NCBI GenBank assembly: GCA_027858795.1
Contig: JAQICF010000253.1
Location: 1-8,876, forward strand
DNA: 8,876 nt
Direction of reading: 5' to 3'
From: Candidatus Delongbacteria bacterium
GTDB lineage: Bacteria; Delongbacteria; UBA4055
Under the pieces are notes generated by a model. The model searched no databases. It was given only the letters and a program-made list of their open reading frames with translations, and was not told where the DNA came from. Position numbers and translations under genes: made by a program. Shown piece after piece: positions 1-7,355 of the stretch. Position 1 is the stretch's first letter; every line of letters begins with the position of its first letter.

Positions 1-1
1 T

Positions 2-94
2 ATAAGATTACTTTTAAATATGTTTTTCAAAAGACGAAAATCTAAAAAAGAAATCAATTCTAGCTATAACAATCAACCTTTGTTAGACTTATGA
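2..94 (+). CDS. Possible C-terminal tail of a convergent plus-strand gene (5' end outside window)
   Basis: From position 2 a plus-strand frame is open for 30 codons and stops at TGA 92-94. The peptide has a short hydrophobic start (IRLLLNMFF), a strongly basic stretch (KRRKSKK) and a polar tail ending in LLDL. This could be the cytosolic tail after a last membrane helix. If real, the gene converges on the minus-strand cluster, with only 40 bp between the two stop codons. No family is recognisable. The DNA is AT-rich and the frame is short, so chance is a serious alternative. The opposite strand is also open over positions 1-63, but has no ATG or Shine-Dalgarno there. Confidence 0.3.
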   Translation: MRLLLNMFFKRRKSKKEINSSYNNQPLLDL

Positions 95-113
95 AAATTT
101 TCGGGGGTTTTCA
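92..113. repeat. Weak inverted repeat between convergent stop codons
   Basis: TGAAAA at 92-97 pairs with TTTTCA at 108-113 around a 10-nt loop that contains a run of five G on the plus strand. It lies where a shared terminator would be expected, just after the stop of the glycosyltransferase ending at 135 and at the stop of the possible plus-strand frame. The stem is only 6 bp, mostly A-T, and has no clean U-tract, so it does not qualify as a convincing intrinsic terminator. Confidence 0.2.
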
Positions 114-134
114 GAAATATATTTGCTTTATACA

Positions 135-1775
135 TTATAGCTTAAACAAATATAAATCATTTTCTTTTTTAATAATTTGCAAATCATTAATGAATTCCAT
201 AAAACCCTGTATTTTACTCAAATTATTTATATTATCCGGGTCATTTTCATCATAATTAATCGTAAAGAAAACTTCTTTGAAATTTTTAGGTTTGAATAAT
301 AAATGCGTTGCCTTTAAGCTAGAGTTTGGGAGATTATTGAAATAGTGTACAAACTCTTCTTTTTTAGCTCTGTTTGATACCATAGTTAGAAGATAGCGAT
401 CAAGTGAAGTTGTATCGCTATAGAATGTTCTTTCAATATAATAGCTTCTTCCTCCTGTCATTGATTCGTATACCACGCTATCTATAGGAGTATATTTGTT
501 TATGAAAACGAAGAAATTATTTAATCTCAGATATCTTTTTAAGTATAACTCCTTCGATTGAGCACTGAGTGGATTAAAATCAAGTAAGTGAATGTTTTTA
601 GATAGTGTAAACGAATATTGGAAATTATAAGCGACGATAAGAAGTACAATAAGATACGATAGGATTCGATTTGTTTTAATATAATTTTTCAAAAAATGGA
701 TATTTAATATAATAACTATTGGCAATATTGGTATGAAATATCTAATTCTGATATTGTTAACGTATAAAGTTACCAGATAAACAATTATGAAAATTGAGAA
801 TAAGTAATTATTTAAACTTTTTTCTTTCTTGTTATTTTTAAAAACAAAAATGAAAATTATACCAATCAGCATAAAAGGGTTTAAAACACCATCAAATTTC
901 AAGAAATTATGATCCATTCCTTCAAAAAATACTCTAAATGGGAGTAACATCAGGGTTATAAAATTATCGTTATTTTCTATAATTCGCCATGCAGTTTCCC
1001 CGCCAACATTTTGTACAAGATTTGAAGGCATTATAATATTTGTTGGTATTATTGAATTAAACAATGGAAAGAAGGGATTCCCGCTATTAACAAAGTTTCG
1101 AATTAACCAAGGTGAAGCACAAATCAGCACGATCAATGCATAGATTAGCATTGATTTCAAAGCAAGTTTGTCATCCTTCTTCTCTCGAGCAATTACTAAT
1201 CCTGTAAATAGAATTAAAAAGAAGACAATAACCATACTATTGTACTTTGTTCCAAAACTCAATCCAGCACCTAGTGCTGAAATGAAAAGATAATTTCTAT
1301 TTAGAAAATCATTCTCTATCCATTTGATGAAATATATGATTGCCAAGGTTGAAAAAAACAATAATCCCAGATCAACATAAACTTCAGAAGAGAGTCTTTG
1401 ATGAATCGGTATTGTTACATAAAATATGAAAGATAAGGCTCCCCAGTTGAATCCATACTTATCTTTAAAATACTTAAAAATCAAATAACCCCCTGCGATC
1501 AAAAAAGAAGCATGGATTATTTTTGTAAATTGATCAGGTAGTCCAAACTTAAAAACGAGCATATAAAGATAATTAAGATTGAGCATATTTAGATCATAGT
1601 AGGCAAAATAAGGTCTAAAGTATAAAAAACTATTTTCAGCCCACAATTTTGCGAAAGGAAGATGAAATCTAGTTGCATCACGATCAATTAAAGGTGTTAA
1701 TGAAAGCCAAAAAATCCATAATGTAGAAATGGACATTATTGATATAAGGAATATTTTTTTAAATTTATACTTCAC
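135..1775 (-). CDS. GT-C fold membrane glycosyltransferase, GT39/PMT_2-like
   Basis: This is a polytopic membrane protein of about 546 residues, likely moving a sugar from a polyprenyl-phosphate donor onto a glycan or lipid on the outer face of the inner membrane. After a short basic N-terminus and first membrane helix comes an acidic loop motif, DRDATRFHLP, at about residues 31-40. This matches the D-x-D-like catalytic loop seen after helix 1 in many GT39-type proteins. A second typical stretch, SSEVYVDLGLLFF, follows, then many hydrophobic helices and a soluble C-terminal domain of about 130 residues. The frame stays open up to ATG 1928, but that would overlap the upstream gene by 142 bp. 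The GTG at 1773-1775 lies 11 bp after the upstream stop and gives a basic start (VKYKFKK) before helix 1, so I prefer it. ATG 1734-1736 is a weaker option. It is the last gene of the cluster, and donor and acceptor are unknown. Confidence 0.8.
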   Translation of the reverse strand: MKYKFKKIFLISIMSISTLWIFWLSLTPLIDRDATRFHLPFAKLWAENSFLYFRPYFAYYDLNMLNLNYLYMLVFKFGLPDQFTKIIHASFLIAGGYLIFKYFKDKYGFNWGALSFIFYVTIPIHQRLSSEVYVDLGLLFFSTLAIIYFIKWIENDFLNRNYLFISALGAGLSFGTKYNSMVIVFFLILFTGLVIAREKKDDKLALKSMLIYALIVLICASPWLIRNFVNSGNPFFPLFNSIIPTNIIMPSNLVQNVGGETAWRIIENNDNFITLMLLPFRVFFEGMDHNFLKFDGVLNPFMLIGIIFIFVFKNNKKEKSLNNYLFSIFIIVYLVTLYVNNIRIRYFIPILPIVIILNIHFLKNYIKTNRILSYLIVLLIVAYNFQYSFTLSKNIHLLDFNPLSAQSKELYLKRYLRLNNFFVFINKYTPIDSVVYESMTGGRSYYIERTFYSDTTSLDRYLLTMVSNRAKKEEFVHYFNNLPNSSLKATHLLFKPKNFKEVFFTINYDENDPDNINNLSKIQGFMEFINDLQIIKKENDLYLFKL

Positions 1776-1786
1776 AAATATCTTTA

Positions 1787-2662
1787 TCAGTTTTTTTGTA
1801 TTGAATTTTTTCTTAGTTGGGAAATTTGATCCATTATAAGAGCAAAAAAGAATATTATGATACCTGTTAATATTGTCATCAATGCTCCAGGAAGTAATCT
1901 TAAATGTGGACTTAAAATGTAACCCCATATAATTTCATATGTAGTACCTACAAAAAGCAAGAAAAAGGAACTAGGTAAAAATACTTTCAAAGGGTTAAAT
2001 AATACGATTAATCTTAAAATCAGTAATATGGTGTTAAACCCATCTCGGAATTGATTTACACTGCTTTTACCAATCCGCTTGTTAGTTTGTATTGGTTTAT
2101 AAGAAACAACATGTCTATTACTCAACAATGCAATTGTTGAGGTTGTAGAAAATGAAAATCCATCAGGAAATAAATGAAGATATTTTTCAATTATATCTCG
2201 TTTTACAATTCTCAATCCAGAATTAAGATCTGGAATTTTCTGACCGGATAAAAAATTAGCAACCATAGATAATACGAATTTTCCAGGAGTTCTGCTGACT
2301 GAAATGTGAGAACCTTTAATTCTTTGTCCAACGATCATATCCTCATCATCATATTCAGTCCATAACCGCTCCAAATCTTCAGGTTTATGTTGTCCATCAG
2401 CATCGTAAAAGGCAAGATACTTAGTTTTACAATTATTGATGCCAGTTTTTAATGAAGCTCCATATCCACGATTAACTTTATGATTTAATAGTTCTACAAA
2501 ATCTAATTCCGCTACAATATTTTTAGTTTTATCTAAAGAACCGTCGTTCACTACAAAAACTTTCCATGAATTTTTATTTGCATAAGGTTCAAGTATTTTC
2601 AGAGTTTCTCCGATCCCTGATTCCTCGTTAAATGCCGGTATAATTATTGTCAAGTTTTCCAT
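1787..2662 (-). CDS. GT2 glycosyltransferase, DPM/DPG-synthase-like, with two C-terminal membrane segments
   Basis: This 291-residue protein has a GT-A fold domain. Motifs in order are IIIPAFNEE near the N-terminus, VVNDGS at about 38-42, NRGYGASLKTG at 64-74, the metal-binding DADGQH at 87-92, and a subfamily block IPDLNSGLR at 143-151 followed by PDGFSF. Two hydrophobic segments at about 226-249 and 258-281 anchor it to the membrane. This build is typical of bacterial enzymes related to dolichyl-phosphate mannose/glucose synthases, which move a sugar from a nucleotide donor to polyprenyl phosphate on the cytosolic face. It is the first gene after the 92-bp gap, starts at ATG with GGAG 10 nt upstream, and sits 11 bp before a GT-C gene. 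That context suggests it supplies lipid-linked sugar to that partner. Sugar identity cannot be read from the sequence. Confidence 0.88.
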   Translation of the reverse strand: MENLTIIIPAFNEESGIGETLKILEPYANKNSWKVFVVNDGSLDKTKNIVAELDFVELLNHKVNRGYGASLKTGINNCKTKYLAFYDADGQHKPEDLERLWTEYDDEDMIVGQRIKGSHISVSRTPGKFVLSMVANFLSGQKIPDLNSGLRIVKRDIIEKYLHLFPDGFSFSTTSTIALLSNRHVVSYKPIQTNKRIGKSSVNQFRDGFNTILLILRLIVLFNPLKVFLPSSFFLLFVGTTYEIIWGYILSPHLRLLPGALMTILTGIIIFFFALIMDQISQLRKNSIQKN

Positions 2663-2672
2663 GTGTAGTTTT

Positions 2673-2676
2673 CTCC
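2673..2676 (-). promoter_or_regulatory. Ribosome binding site GGAG for the GT2 gene at 1787-2662
   Basis: On the minus strand GGAG is followed by A-rich sequence and lies 10 nt before the ATG at 2660-2662. It is one of the clearest Shine-Dalgarno sequences in the window, and fits a gene that begins a new transcript rather than relying on coupling to an upstream gene. Confidence 0.6.
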
Positions 2677-2703
2677 GAATTTATTGAAAATATTTTCCTT
2701 AGC

Positions 2704-2718
2704 ATTATAATTTATAAT
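2704..2718. repeat. 15-bp perfect AT palindrome overlapping the -10 element
   Basis: ATTATAA at 2704-2710 and TTATAAT at 2712-2718 are perfect inverted copies around a single central base. The minus-strand TATAAT of the predicted promoter (2704-2709) lies in one arm. It could be an operator-like site, but AT-only palindromes of this size are expected about once by chance in DNA this AT-rich. Position is the only thing that makes it notable. Confidence 0.35.
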
Positions 2719-2732
2719 AGGTGTAAAAACAA
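2704..2732 (-). promoter_or_regulatory. Predicted internal sigma70-like promoter for the last two genes
   Basis: Reading the minus strand, TTGTTT (2727-2732) is followed after exactly 17 nt by a perfect TATAAT (2704-2709). Transcription would start near 2697 and leave a leader of about 35 nt containing the GGAG site. This lies in the only gap above 12 bp between genes in the cluster. The -35 box matches consensus only at TTG, and AT-rich DNA gives many false -10 boxes, so the call rests on spacing and position. If the host is a member of Bacteroidota, whose main sigma factor prefers a TTTG and TAnnTTTG pair, this match would mean less. I do not see that pair here. Confidence 0.5.
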
Positions 2733-2754
2733 GATGAAATTCAAATTGTTGTTG

Positions 2755-3666
2755 TTATTTTTTGCTCGAAAGGAAAGCTAATTTCTTAATGATTGTTCGA
2801 TTGCGACTGACACTACTCAAAATTATGCCTGCTACTGTTACAATAAAGCTAATAATAACCAAGGCACTTGCCAAAATTGCTGACGGGAATCTTTCAACCA
2901 GTCCAGTATCAAAAAATTCAATAACCACAGGAATGCCAAAGATCATTCCCATAGTAAATATTACTAGTGCGATTAAGCCATAAAAAAGATTTGGTTTATA
3001 ATCACGGAATAATTGTAAGATAGTTCGTAATATTTTAAAACCATCACGATATGTATTTAGTTTGCTTTCACTTCCTTCAATTCGAGGTAAATAATCAATT
3101 TTCACTTGCAATAATTTGGCATCTACTTCAATTGCATGTACGCTTAAAACAGTTTCCACTTCAAACCCTTTTGAGAATAATGGAATAGATTTAACAAAGC
3201 GGTTTGACATTATACGATAACCGGAAAGAATATCATTATAATCACAATTAAATAAAAAATTCAAGGTCCTAGTTAATAAACGATTGCCCCAATAATGCCC
3301 CTTTCTGGATTGGCTTTCAGTAAAATATTGAATTCGACTACCAACCAACATGTCCACTTTTTTTTCAGTACATTTGTTGATATGTTCAGAAAGTTTGTCA
3401 GTTGGGTAGGTTCCGTCCGCATCCATCATAACATAGTAATCTGCATCAATGTCGCGGAACATTGCTTTGACCACATGTCCTTTACCTTGATTTTTAACAG
3501 TATGTAACAAGACACCTTTCTCCTTTGCTATATCTACGCTATTATCAGTGGAATTATTATCAAAAACAATAATATCAGATTCAGGTAAGTTATTTCTAAT
3601 GTCATCAATTAATGCTCCGATAGAAGCGGATTCATTGTAACAGGGCAGTAAAACGGCAATTTTCAT
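2755..3666 (-). CDS. GT2 glycosyltransferase, polyprenyl-phosphate sugar synthase-like (FDNNSTD subfamily)
   Basis: This 303-residue protein has an N-terminal GT-A domain and two C-terminal membrane segments at about 227-250 and 262-285. Motifs are LLPCYNES (6-13), VFDNNSTDNS (34-43), QGKGHVVKAMFRDIDAD (60-76), the metal-binding MDADGTYP (81-88) and GSRI (109-112). The tail pattern EFFDTGLVERFPSAILA between the two helices is characteristic of a bacterial family of about 300-330 residues usually annotated as GT2/DPM1-like. Its members often read DGDDTYP where this one has DADGTYP. It probably charges polyprenyl phosphate with a sugar at the cytosolic face. It starts 1 bp after the stop of the GT-C gene at 3668-4963, with AAAGAGA as a possible ribosome site, so the two are surely co-translated and probably partners. 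It differs clearly from the neighbouring GT2 enzyme and is not a recent duplicate. Confidence 0.88.
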   Translation of the reverse strand: MKIAVLLPCYNESASIGALIDDIRNNLPESDIIVFDNNSTDNSVDIAKEKGVLLHTVKNQGKGHVVKAMFRDIDADYYVMMDADGTYPTDKLSEHINKCTEKKVDMLVGSRIQYFTESQSRKGHYWGNRLLTRTLNFLFNCDYNDILSGYRIMSNRFVKSIPLFSKGFEVETVLSVHAIEVDAKLLQVKIDYLPRIEGSESKLNTYRDGFKILRTILQLFRDYKPNLFYGLIALVIFTMGMIFGIPVVIEFFDTGLVERFPSAILASALVIISFIVTVAGIILSSVSRNRTIIKKLAFLSSKK

Positions 3667-3667
3667 G

Positions 3668-4963
3668 TTAAATCTCTTTTTTTATTGATGTGACGAATGA
3701 TTTAATCGCAAGTACAAACATAACAAGAACAAATACTTTGAATGGTATGCCATATCTTGGAAAAGGTGCAACAATTACGTGGAAAAGTGAAGCGTAGACA
3801 ATTAGACTTGCTATAACATAACTAATATCGACAGGCATTTTTTTTACAAATCCTATTATGATAATGTAGTATGAATAGACTATTCCAATTAGCATTATTG
3901 GAATATTGAGAAATTTGTGAATAGCATGCCAAAATTGTAAATCTGCCTGGTATAGAAATGGAGATTCCTTAATAGGATATATAAAGATATCTCCAACTCC
4001 TGATAGAATATTCCATTGCCATAAAAAAAACTGCTTACCTATAACATACCATGAGATATATTTTAATGGCTGTTCTGAAGCACGTTGCCAAATCAATCGG
4101 AATGTTGTTCCAATTCCATTATAATATTCATTTTCATGTGGGTCAAAGCGATATGGGAACCCATAGCTTTCCGGAATTGTATTGTATATAAAATTCGGAT
4201 AACTACCATGGAAAAGTCCATTGATCATTAGAAGAGGGTCTGAGAAAGATCCAATTGCAAAATAATTACGAATTTTCCATCCTAAAATAATAATAATGAA
4301 AATGACAAAAGCAGGCCATAGTTTTTTTAGGAGTTGCCTAGAGTGAAAAAATAAGAGAAAGGCAATAAATAATAAATAATATTCCATTGTAGGACGAACT
4401 AATGCGCTCAATCCTACACTTATCCCCAATAATACGACAAGGAGTAAGGGGAATTTAAATCTAATAGAAAGTATGAATAAGCTGAAAACGAATATCAAAC
4501 TAGATAAAAACAAAGATTCTGTTATGTAATAGGTGTTTATTGACATAAAAGCCGGATGGGTCCATATTAATAAAGAAACGACAATGCTTGTCCAAGCTCC
4601 CCAAAAAAGCCAGCATAGAACTGAAAGTGTTAAAAAAGCTAGGCATTGAACAATCGTCTGTGCTGTTAATACTGATTGCACACTATTATTATTAACTTTT
4701 TCGTAAAACAAAGAAGCAAATAAAGGAAAACCTGGTGGGCGTTTTGCATCTTTTAGTAGTTTATCTTTTTCACCATAATCGTTACTATAAGTAGAATATA
4801 GGGATAGATTTTTTGCATAGGCAAAATAATCTATAGCATCACCTTGGATAGGGTGATTAACGACAGTGTTGTTAATCACAGACATCCTGGCTAAAATGCC
4901 GTAAAGAATGACTATCAATAAAATTAATAAGCATACCAAATCTTTTTTATTTTTTATTTCCAT
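3668..4963 (-). CDS. GT-C fold membrane glycosyltransferase, GT39/ArnT-like
   Basis: This 431-residue polytopic membrane protein starts with a short charged end and a first helix at about 10-27. The periplasmic loop then carries GDAIDYFAYAKNL (41-53), with an acidic pair at D42 and D45, and RPPGFPLF (75-82). The pairing of a GD-x-x-DY loop with an RPPG(F/Y)P motif is a common signature of PMT_2/GT39-type enzymes, which use polyprenyl-phosphate sugars as donors on the outer face of the membrane. The rest is mainly hydrophobic helices with one larger polar loop near the middle (YPNFIYN to HENEYYN). It is shorter than typical ArnT (about 550 residues) and lacks a large C-terminal soluble domain. 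Its ATG overlaps the end of the SGNH gene by 10 bp, and no clear Shine-Dalgarno is seen, so translational coupling is likely. The GT2 gene 1 bp downstream is the natural donor supplier. Substrates are unknown. Confidence 0.8.
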   Translation of the reverse strand: MEIKNKKDLVCLLILLIVILYGILARMSVINNTVVNHPIQGDAIDYFAYAKNLSLYSTYSNDYGEKDKLLKDAKRPPGFPLFASLFYEKVNNNSVQSVLTAQTIVQCLAFLTLSVLCWLFWGAWTSIVVSLLIWTHPAFMSINTYYITESLFLSSLIFVFSLFILSIRFKFPLLLVVLLGISVGLSALVRPTMEYYLLFIAFLLFFHSRQLLKKLWPAFVIFIIIILGWKIRNYFAIGSFSDPLLMINGLFHGSYPNFIYNTIPESYGFPYRFDPHENEYYNGIGTTFRLIWQRASEQPLKYISWYVIGKQFFLWQWNILSGVGDIFIYPIKESPFLYQADLQFWHAIHKFLNIPIMLIGIVYSYYIIIIGFVKKMPVDISYVIASLIVYASLFHVIVAPFPRYGIPFKVFVLVMFVLAIKSFVTSIKKEI

Positions 4964-5901
4964 AAATGTTTTTGTTTGTAAATTTTATCTAGTTCTTTTT
5001 TAAGTAATTTACTGAATTTAATACTACCGATTTTGCTCATATGCCCCCAGTCTGTAAAATTTTCAACATTATCGCTTATTGCTGAATTTTTGTGAGTTGT
5101 ATTAAAATTGATAAAAGGAATGTTGTATTTTTTGGAAACAGTGTAAATAAAATCCAAAGATTCTGAATTTTTATAATCTTCCTTAGTTAATCCATATTCT
5201 GGTGTCATCACAAAAATTAAATTAATTTTATCAGATAACAATATCTGAATGAGTTTTTTAAAATTTGCTATTTCGACAAGTGAAAGATTTACGATAGAAT
5301 TTGGTTTTTGTGAAAGTGTAAAGTTTGCCAAATTAAAAGGTCGATAAAACGGGATAAACCCTTTGTCAAAATCTTCTAAAAAAAACTTTGAATTTTGCTT
5401 ATTTGAAGATTCTCTGTATTTGAAAAAGGGGAATCTATTCAATAAAAGTTCTTTTTTATTGAGTTTACTATCTCCCATGAGAAGACTGAGGAATAATTTA
5501 GAAGGAAAATATTCACTATCTTTTTCAAAATCTCGCCATAACCATTTTTCATCAAAAAGAAACCAGTCCACAGAAATAATACAAAGTTTCGGTTTAGGGT
5601 ATTCAATTGAAAAATACTTCCGATACCAATTTAAGTAGTACGTAGAGTTTGACCCATTTAAAGCAAAGTTATAAAATTTATAGTGTGAATTATCCAACAA
5701 CGATGGTCTTATTGAGTGGGTTGCGTGTGAAGTTCCTAATATGATAGCATTTGCTTCAACTATTTTATTAACCACTTCATCATACTGTAAAGAATAGTGT
5801 GGAGGGTCTAAATTATTATACTTCAGTATGTAATTTATCCCAATAAAAACTGCAATTATTAGCAGGGAGAATCTTAATATGTCAGAAATAAATTTTTTCA
5901 T
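4954..5901 (-). CDS. Membrane-anchored SGNH-hydrolase-like protein, partner of the MBOAT acyltransferase
   Basis: This 315-residue protein has one N-terminal membrane segment (about 9-25, after MKKF) without an obvious cleavage site, followed by a periplasmic domain. The domain begins with the block ILGTSHATHSI, whose Ser58 is the likely nucleophile. Next comes NFALNGSNS (78-86), giving the conserved Gly/Asn region. It ends with TDWGHMSKIGS, where Asp284 and His287 complete the expected triad. This arrangement resembles DltD and AlgJ/AlgX-type proteins, which work with an MBOAT protein to place acyl groups on an extracellular polymer. The gene starts 2 bp after the MBOAT stop, which strongly supports that pairing. 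No Shine-Dalgarno is evident. Sequence alone cannot tell transferase from esterase activity or name the acyl group. Acetyl is the commonest group in such pairs. Confidence 0.78.
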   Translation of the reverse strand: MKKFISDILRFSLLIIAVFIGINYILKYNNLDPPHYSLQYDEVVNKIVEANAIILGTSHATHSIRPSLLDNSHYKFYNFALNGSNSTYYLNWYRKYFSIEYPKPKLCIISVDWFLFDEKWLWRDFEKDSEYFPSKLFLSLLMGDSKLNKKELLLNRFPFFKYRESSNKQNSKFFLEDFDKGFIPFYRPFNLANFTLSQKPNSIVNLSLVEIANFKKLIQILLSDKINLIFVMTPEYGLTKEDYKNSESLDFIYTVSKKYNIPFINFNTTHKNSAISDNVENFTDWGHMSKIGSIKFSKLLKKELDKIYKQKHLWK

Positions 5902-5903
5902 AA

Positions 5904-7355
5904 TTAAAATTGAAAATAGATAAATGTATGGTTTTCGAATGAGCCGTAGTTATATATTATAATTATTATCGCAGTGTAAAGAACCCATCTACTGAATTTA
6001 TTAAACTTCTGTGGAATATTTTCTAATGCATGCTTTCCATTACGCCCAAGCCATTCAACAAATATAAGAATGAATATTAAAAAAATAATGGAAGATAAAT
6101 TCAAAGTTGAAAATAAGTATGGGGTGGTAAATAAATCATCAGAAAAAATATTTGAGACAAATAAAAATCCTTGATAGATATTTTCCGATCTAAAGAATAT
6201 CCATCCAACGAGAACTAATGAAAAAGTAAAGGTAATATTACATATTTCTTTGATCGTTGGGAATTTTTTTCCTTTTGCAACGATTTCGAGATTAGAGCGG
6301 TTTTTATTTCTAAGTAAAAGAGGCAAGAAAAAGATCGCATGAAGTAAACCCCAGAAAATAAATGTCCAATTGGCTCCATGCCAAAATCCACTAATTAAGA
6401 ATACAATAAATATATTTCGCACCTTCATAAAAGTACTACCATAACTTCCGCCTAGAGGAATATAAACGTAGTCTCTAAACCAGGTCGATAATGAAATATG
6501 CCATCTTCTCCAAAACTCTGCGATATCTCTTGAGAAATATGGAAAGGCAAAATTTTGCATTAAATTAAATCCAAAAAGACGGGAAGTACCGATTGCAATA
6601 TCTGAATATCCTGAAAAATCTCCATAAATTTGAAAAGAAAATAAAACTGCACCGAGAAGGAGAGAGCTTCCAGAATAATTTTCTGAATTGTTGAAAATCA
6701 GGTCTGCATATTTTGCACAATTATCGGCAATAACGATTTTTTTGAAAAATCCCCACAAGATTTGTCTTAAACCGTCAGTTGCATTATTGTAATCAAAAAC
6801 TCTTTTTTTATAGAATTGTGGTAATAAGTTGGTGGCACGTTCTATAGGACCGGCAACTAACTGTGGGAAAAAACTTACGAATGCTGAGAATGCTATAAAA
6901 TCTTTCGTAGGTTTAAGTTTATTTTTATACACATCAATAGTGTAACTCAATGTTTGAAAAGTGTAGAAACTAATTCCAACCGGTAATATTAAGTTTAAAG
7001 TATTTGGGCTGATATCAGCACCAAAAAGTGAAAAAGCAGATATGAAATTATCGATGAAGAAATTATAATATTTAAATATTCCTAGAAACCCAATATTAAA
7101 GAAAATACTTATGCATAGAAGTATTTTTCTTTTAGCTATATTATTTTCCGTTGAAAGTGCCTGTCCAACAAAATAATCAATAACAGTACTATAAAATATC
7201 AATGATAAGAAAATCCAATTCCACCATCCATAGAAGATGTAGCTTGCAACTACAATTAGCAAGTTCTGAAACTTTAAATTTCGGGAGGTTATAAACCAAT
7301 ACAAGATAAATACTATCGGTAAAAATATTGCGAAGTCAATTGAATTAAACAGCAT
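5904..7355 (-). CDS. MBOAT family membrane-bound O-acyltransferase, AlgI/DltB-like
   Basis: This 483-residue polytopic membrane protein is full length for the AlgI group. Diagnostic blocks in order are FFPQLVAGPIERA (162-174), GFFKKIVIADN (202-212), FQIYGDFSGYSDIAIG (241-256), FWRRWHISLSTWFRDYVYIP (281-300) and SGFWHGANWTFIFWG (322-336). The invariant histidine of the family is His326, and a second conserved histidine is His286. The protein ends in FIYFQF, the usual end of this group. MBOAT proteins of this type carry acyl groups across the inner membrane for O-acylation of alginate, cellulose, teichoic acid or capsule. Its start overlaps the GT4 stop in a TAATG junction, with GGAAAG 9 nt upstream, and it is followed 2 bp later by an SGNH partner. 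Function as a glycan O-acyltransferase is well supported. The target polymer is not known, so no gene name is given. Confidence 0.93.
   Translation of the reverse strand: MLFNSIDFAIFLPIVFILYWFITSRNLKFQNLLIVVASYIFYGWWNWIFLSLIFYSTVIDYFVGQALSTENNIAKRKILLCISIFFNIGFLGIFKYYNFFIDNFISAFSLFGADISPNTLNLILPVGISFYTFQTLSYTIDVYKNKLKPTKDFIAFSAFVSFFPQLVAGPIERATNLLPQFYKKRVFDYNNATDGLRQILWGFFKKIVIADNCAKYADLIFNNSENYSGSSLLLGAVLFSFQIYGDFSGYSDIAIGTSRLFGFNLMQNFAFPYFSRDIAEFWRRWHISLSTWFRDYVYIPLGGSYGSTFMKVRNIFIVFLISGFWHGANWTFIFWGLLHAIFFLPLLLRNKNRSNLEIVAKGKKFPTIKEICNITFTFSLVLVGWIFFRSENIYQGFLFVSNIFSDDLFTTPYLFSTLNLSSIIFLIFILIFVEWLGRNGKHALENIPQKFNKFSRWVLYTAIIIIIYNYGSFENHTFIYFQF

Noticed and set aside
92..113. Intrinsic terminator for the cluster
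   Set aside because: The stem has only 6 mostly A-T pairs with a 10-nt loop and no following U-run. It is listed only as a weak inverted repeat.
2713..2718. TATAAT on the plus strand as a divergent promoter
   Set aside because: It is merely the other arm of the AT palindrome, and no plus-strand gene follows.
2762..3507. Two plus-strand open frames (2762-2983 and 3295-3507)
   Set aside because: They lie wholly inside the well-supported minus-strand GT2 gene, have no family motifs, and look like antisense shadows of its codons.
2755..3666. The two GT2 genes as a tandem duplication
   Set aside because: Motifs around the nucleotide site, the middle block and the membrane tail differ strongly, so they belong to separate GT2 subfamilies.
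5363..5638. Plus-strand frame of 91 codons
   Set aside because: It is antisense to the SGNH-like gene, with low-complexity Ser/Lys/Phe-rich translation and no ribosome site of note.
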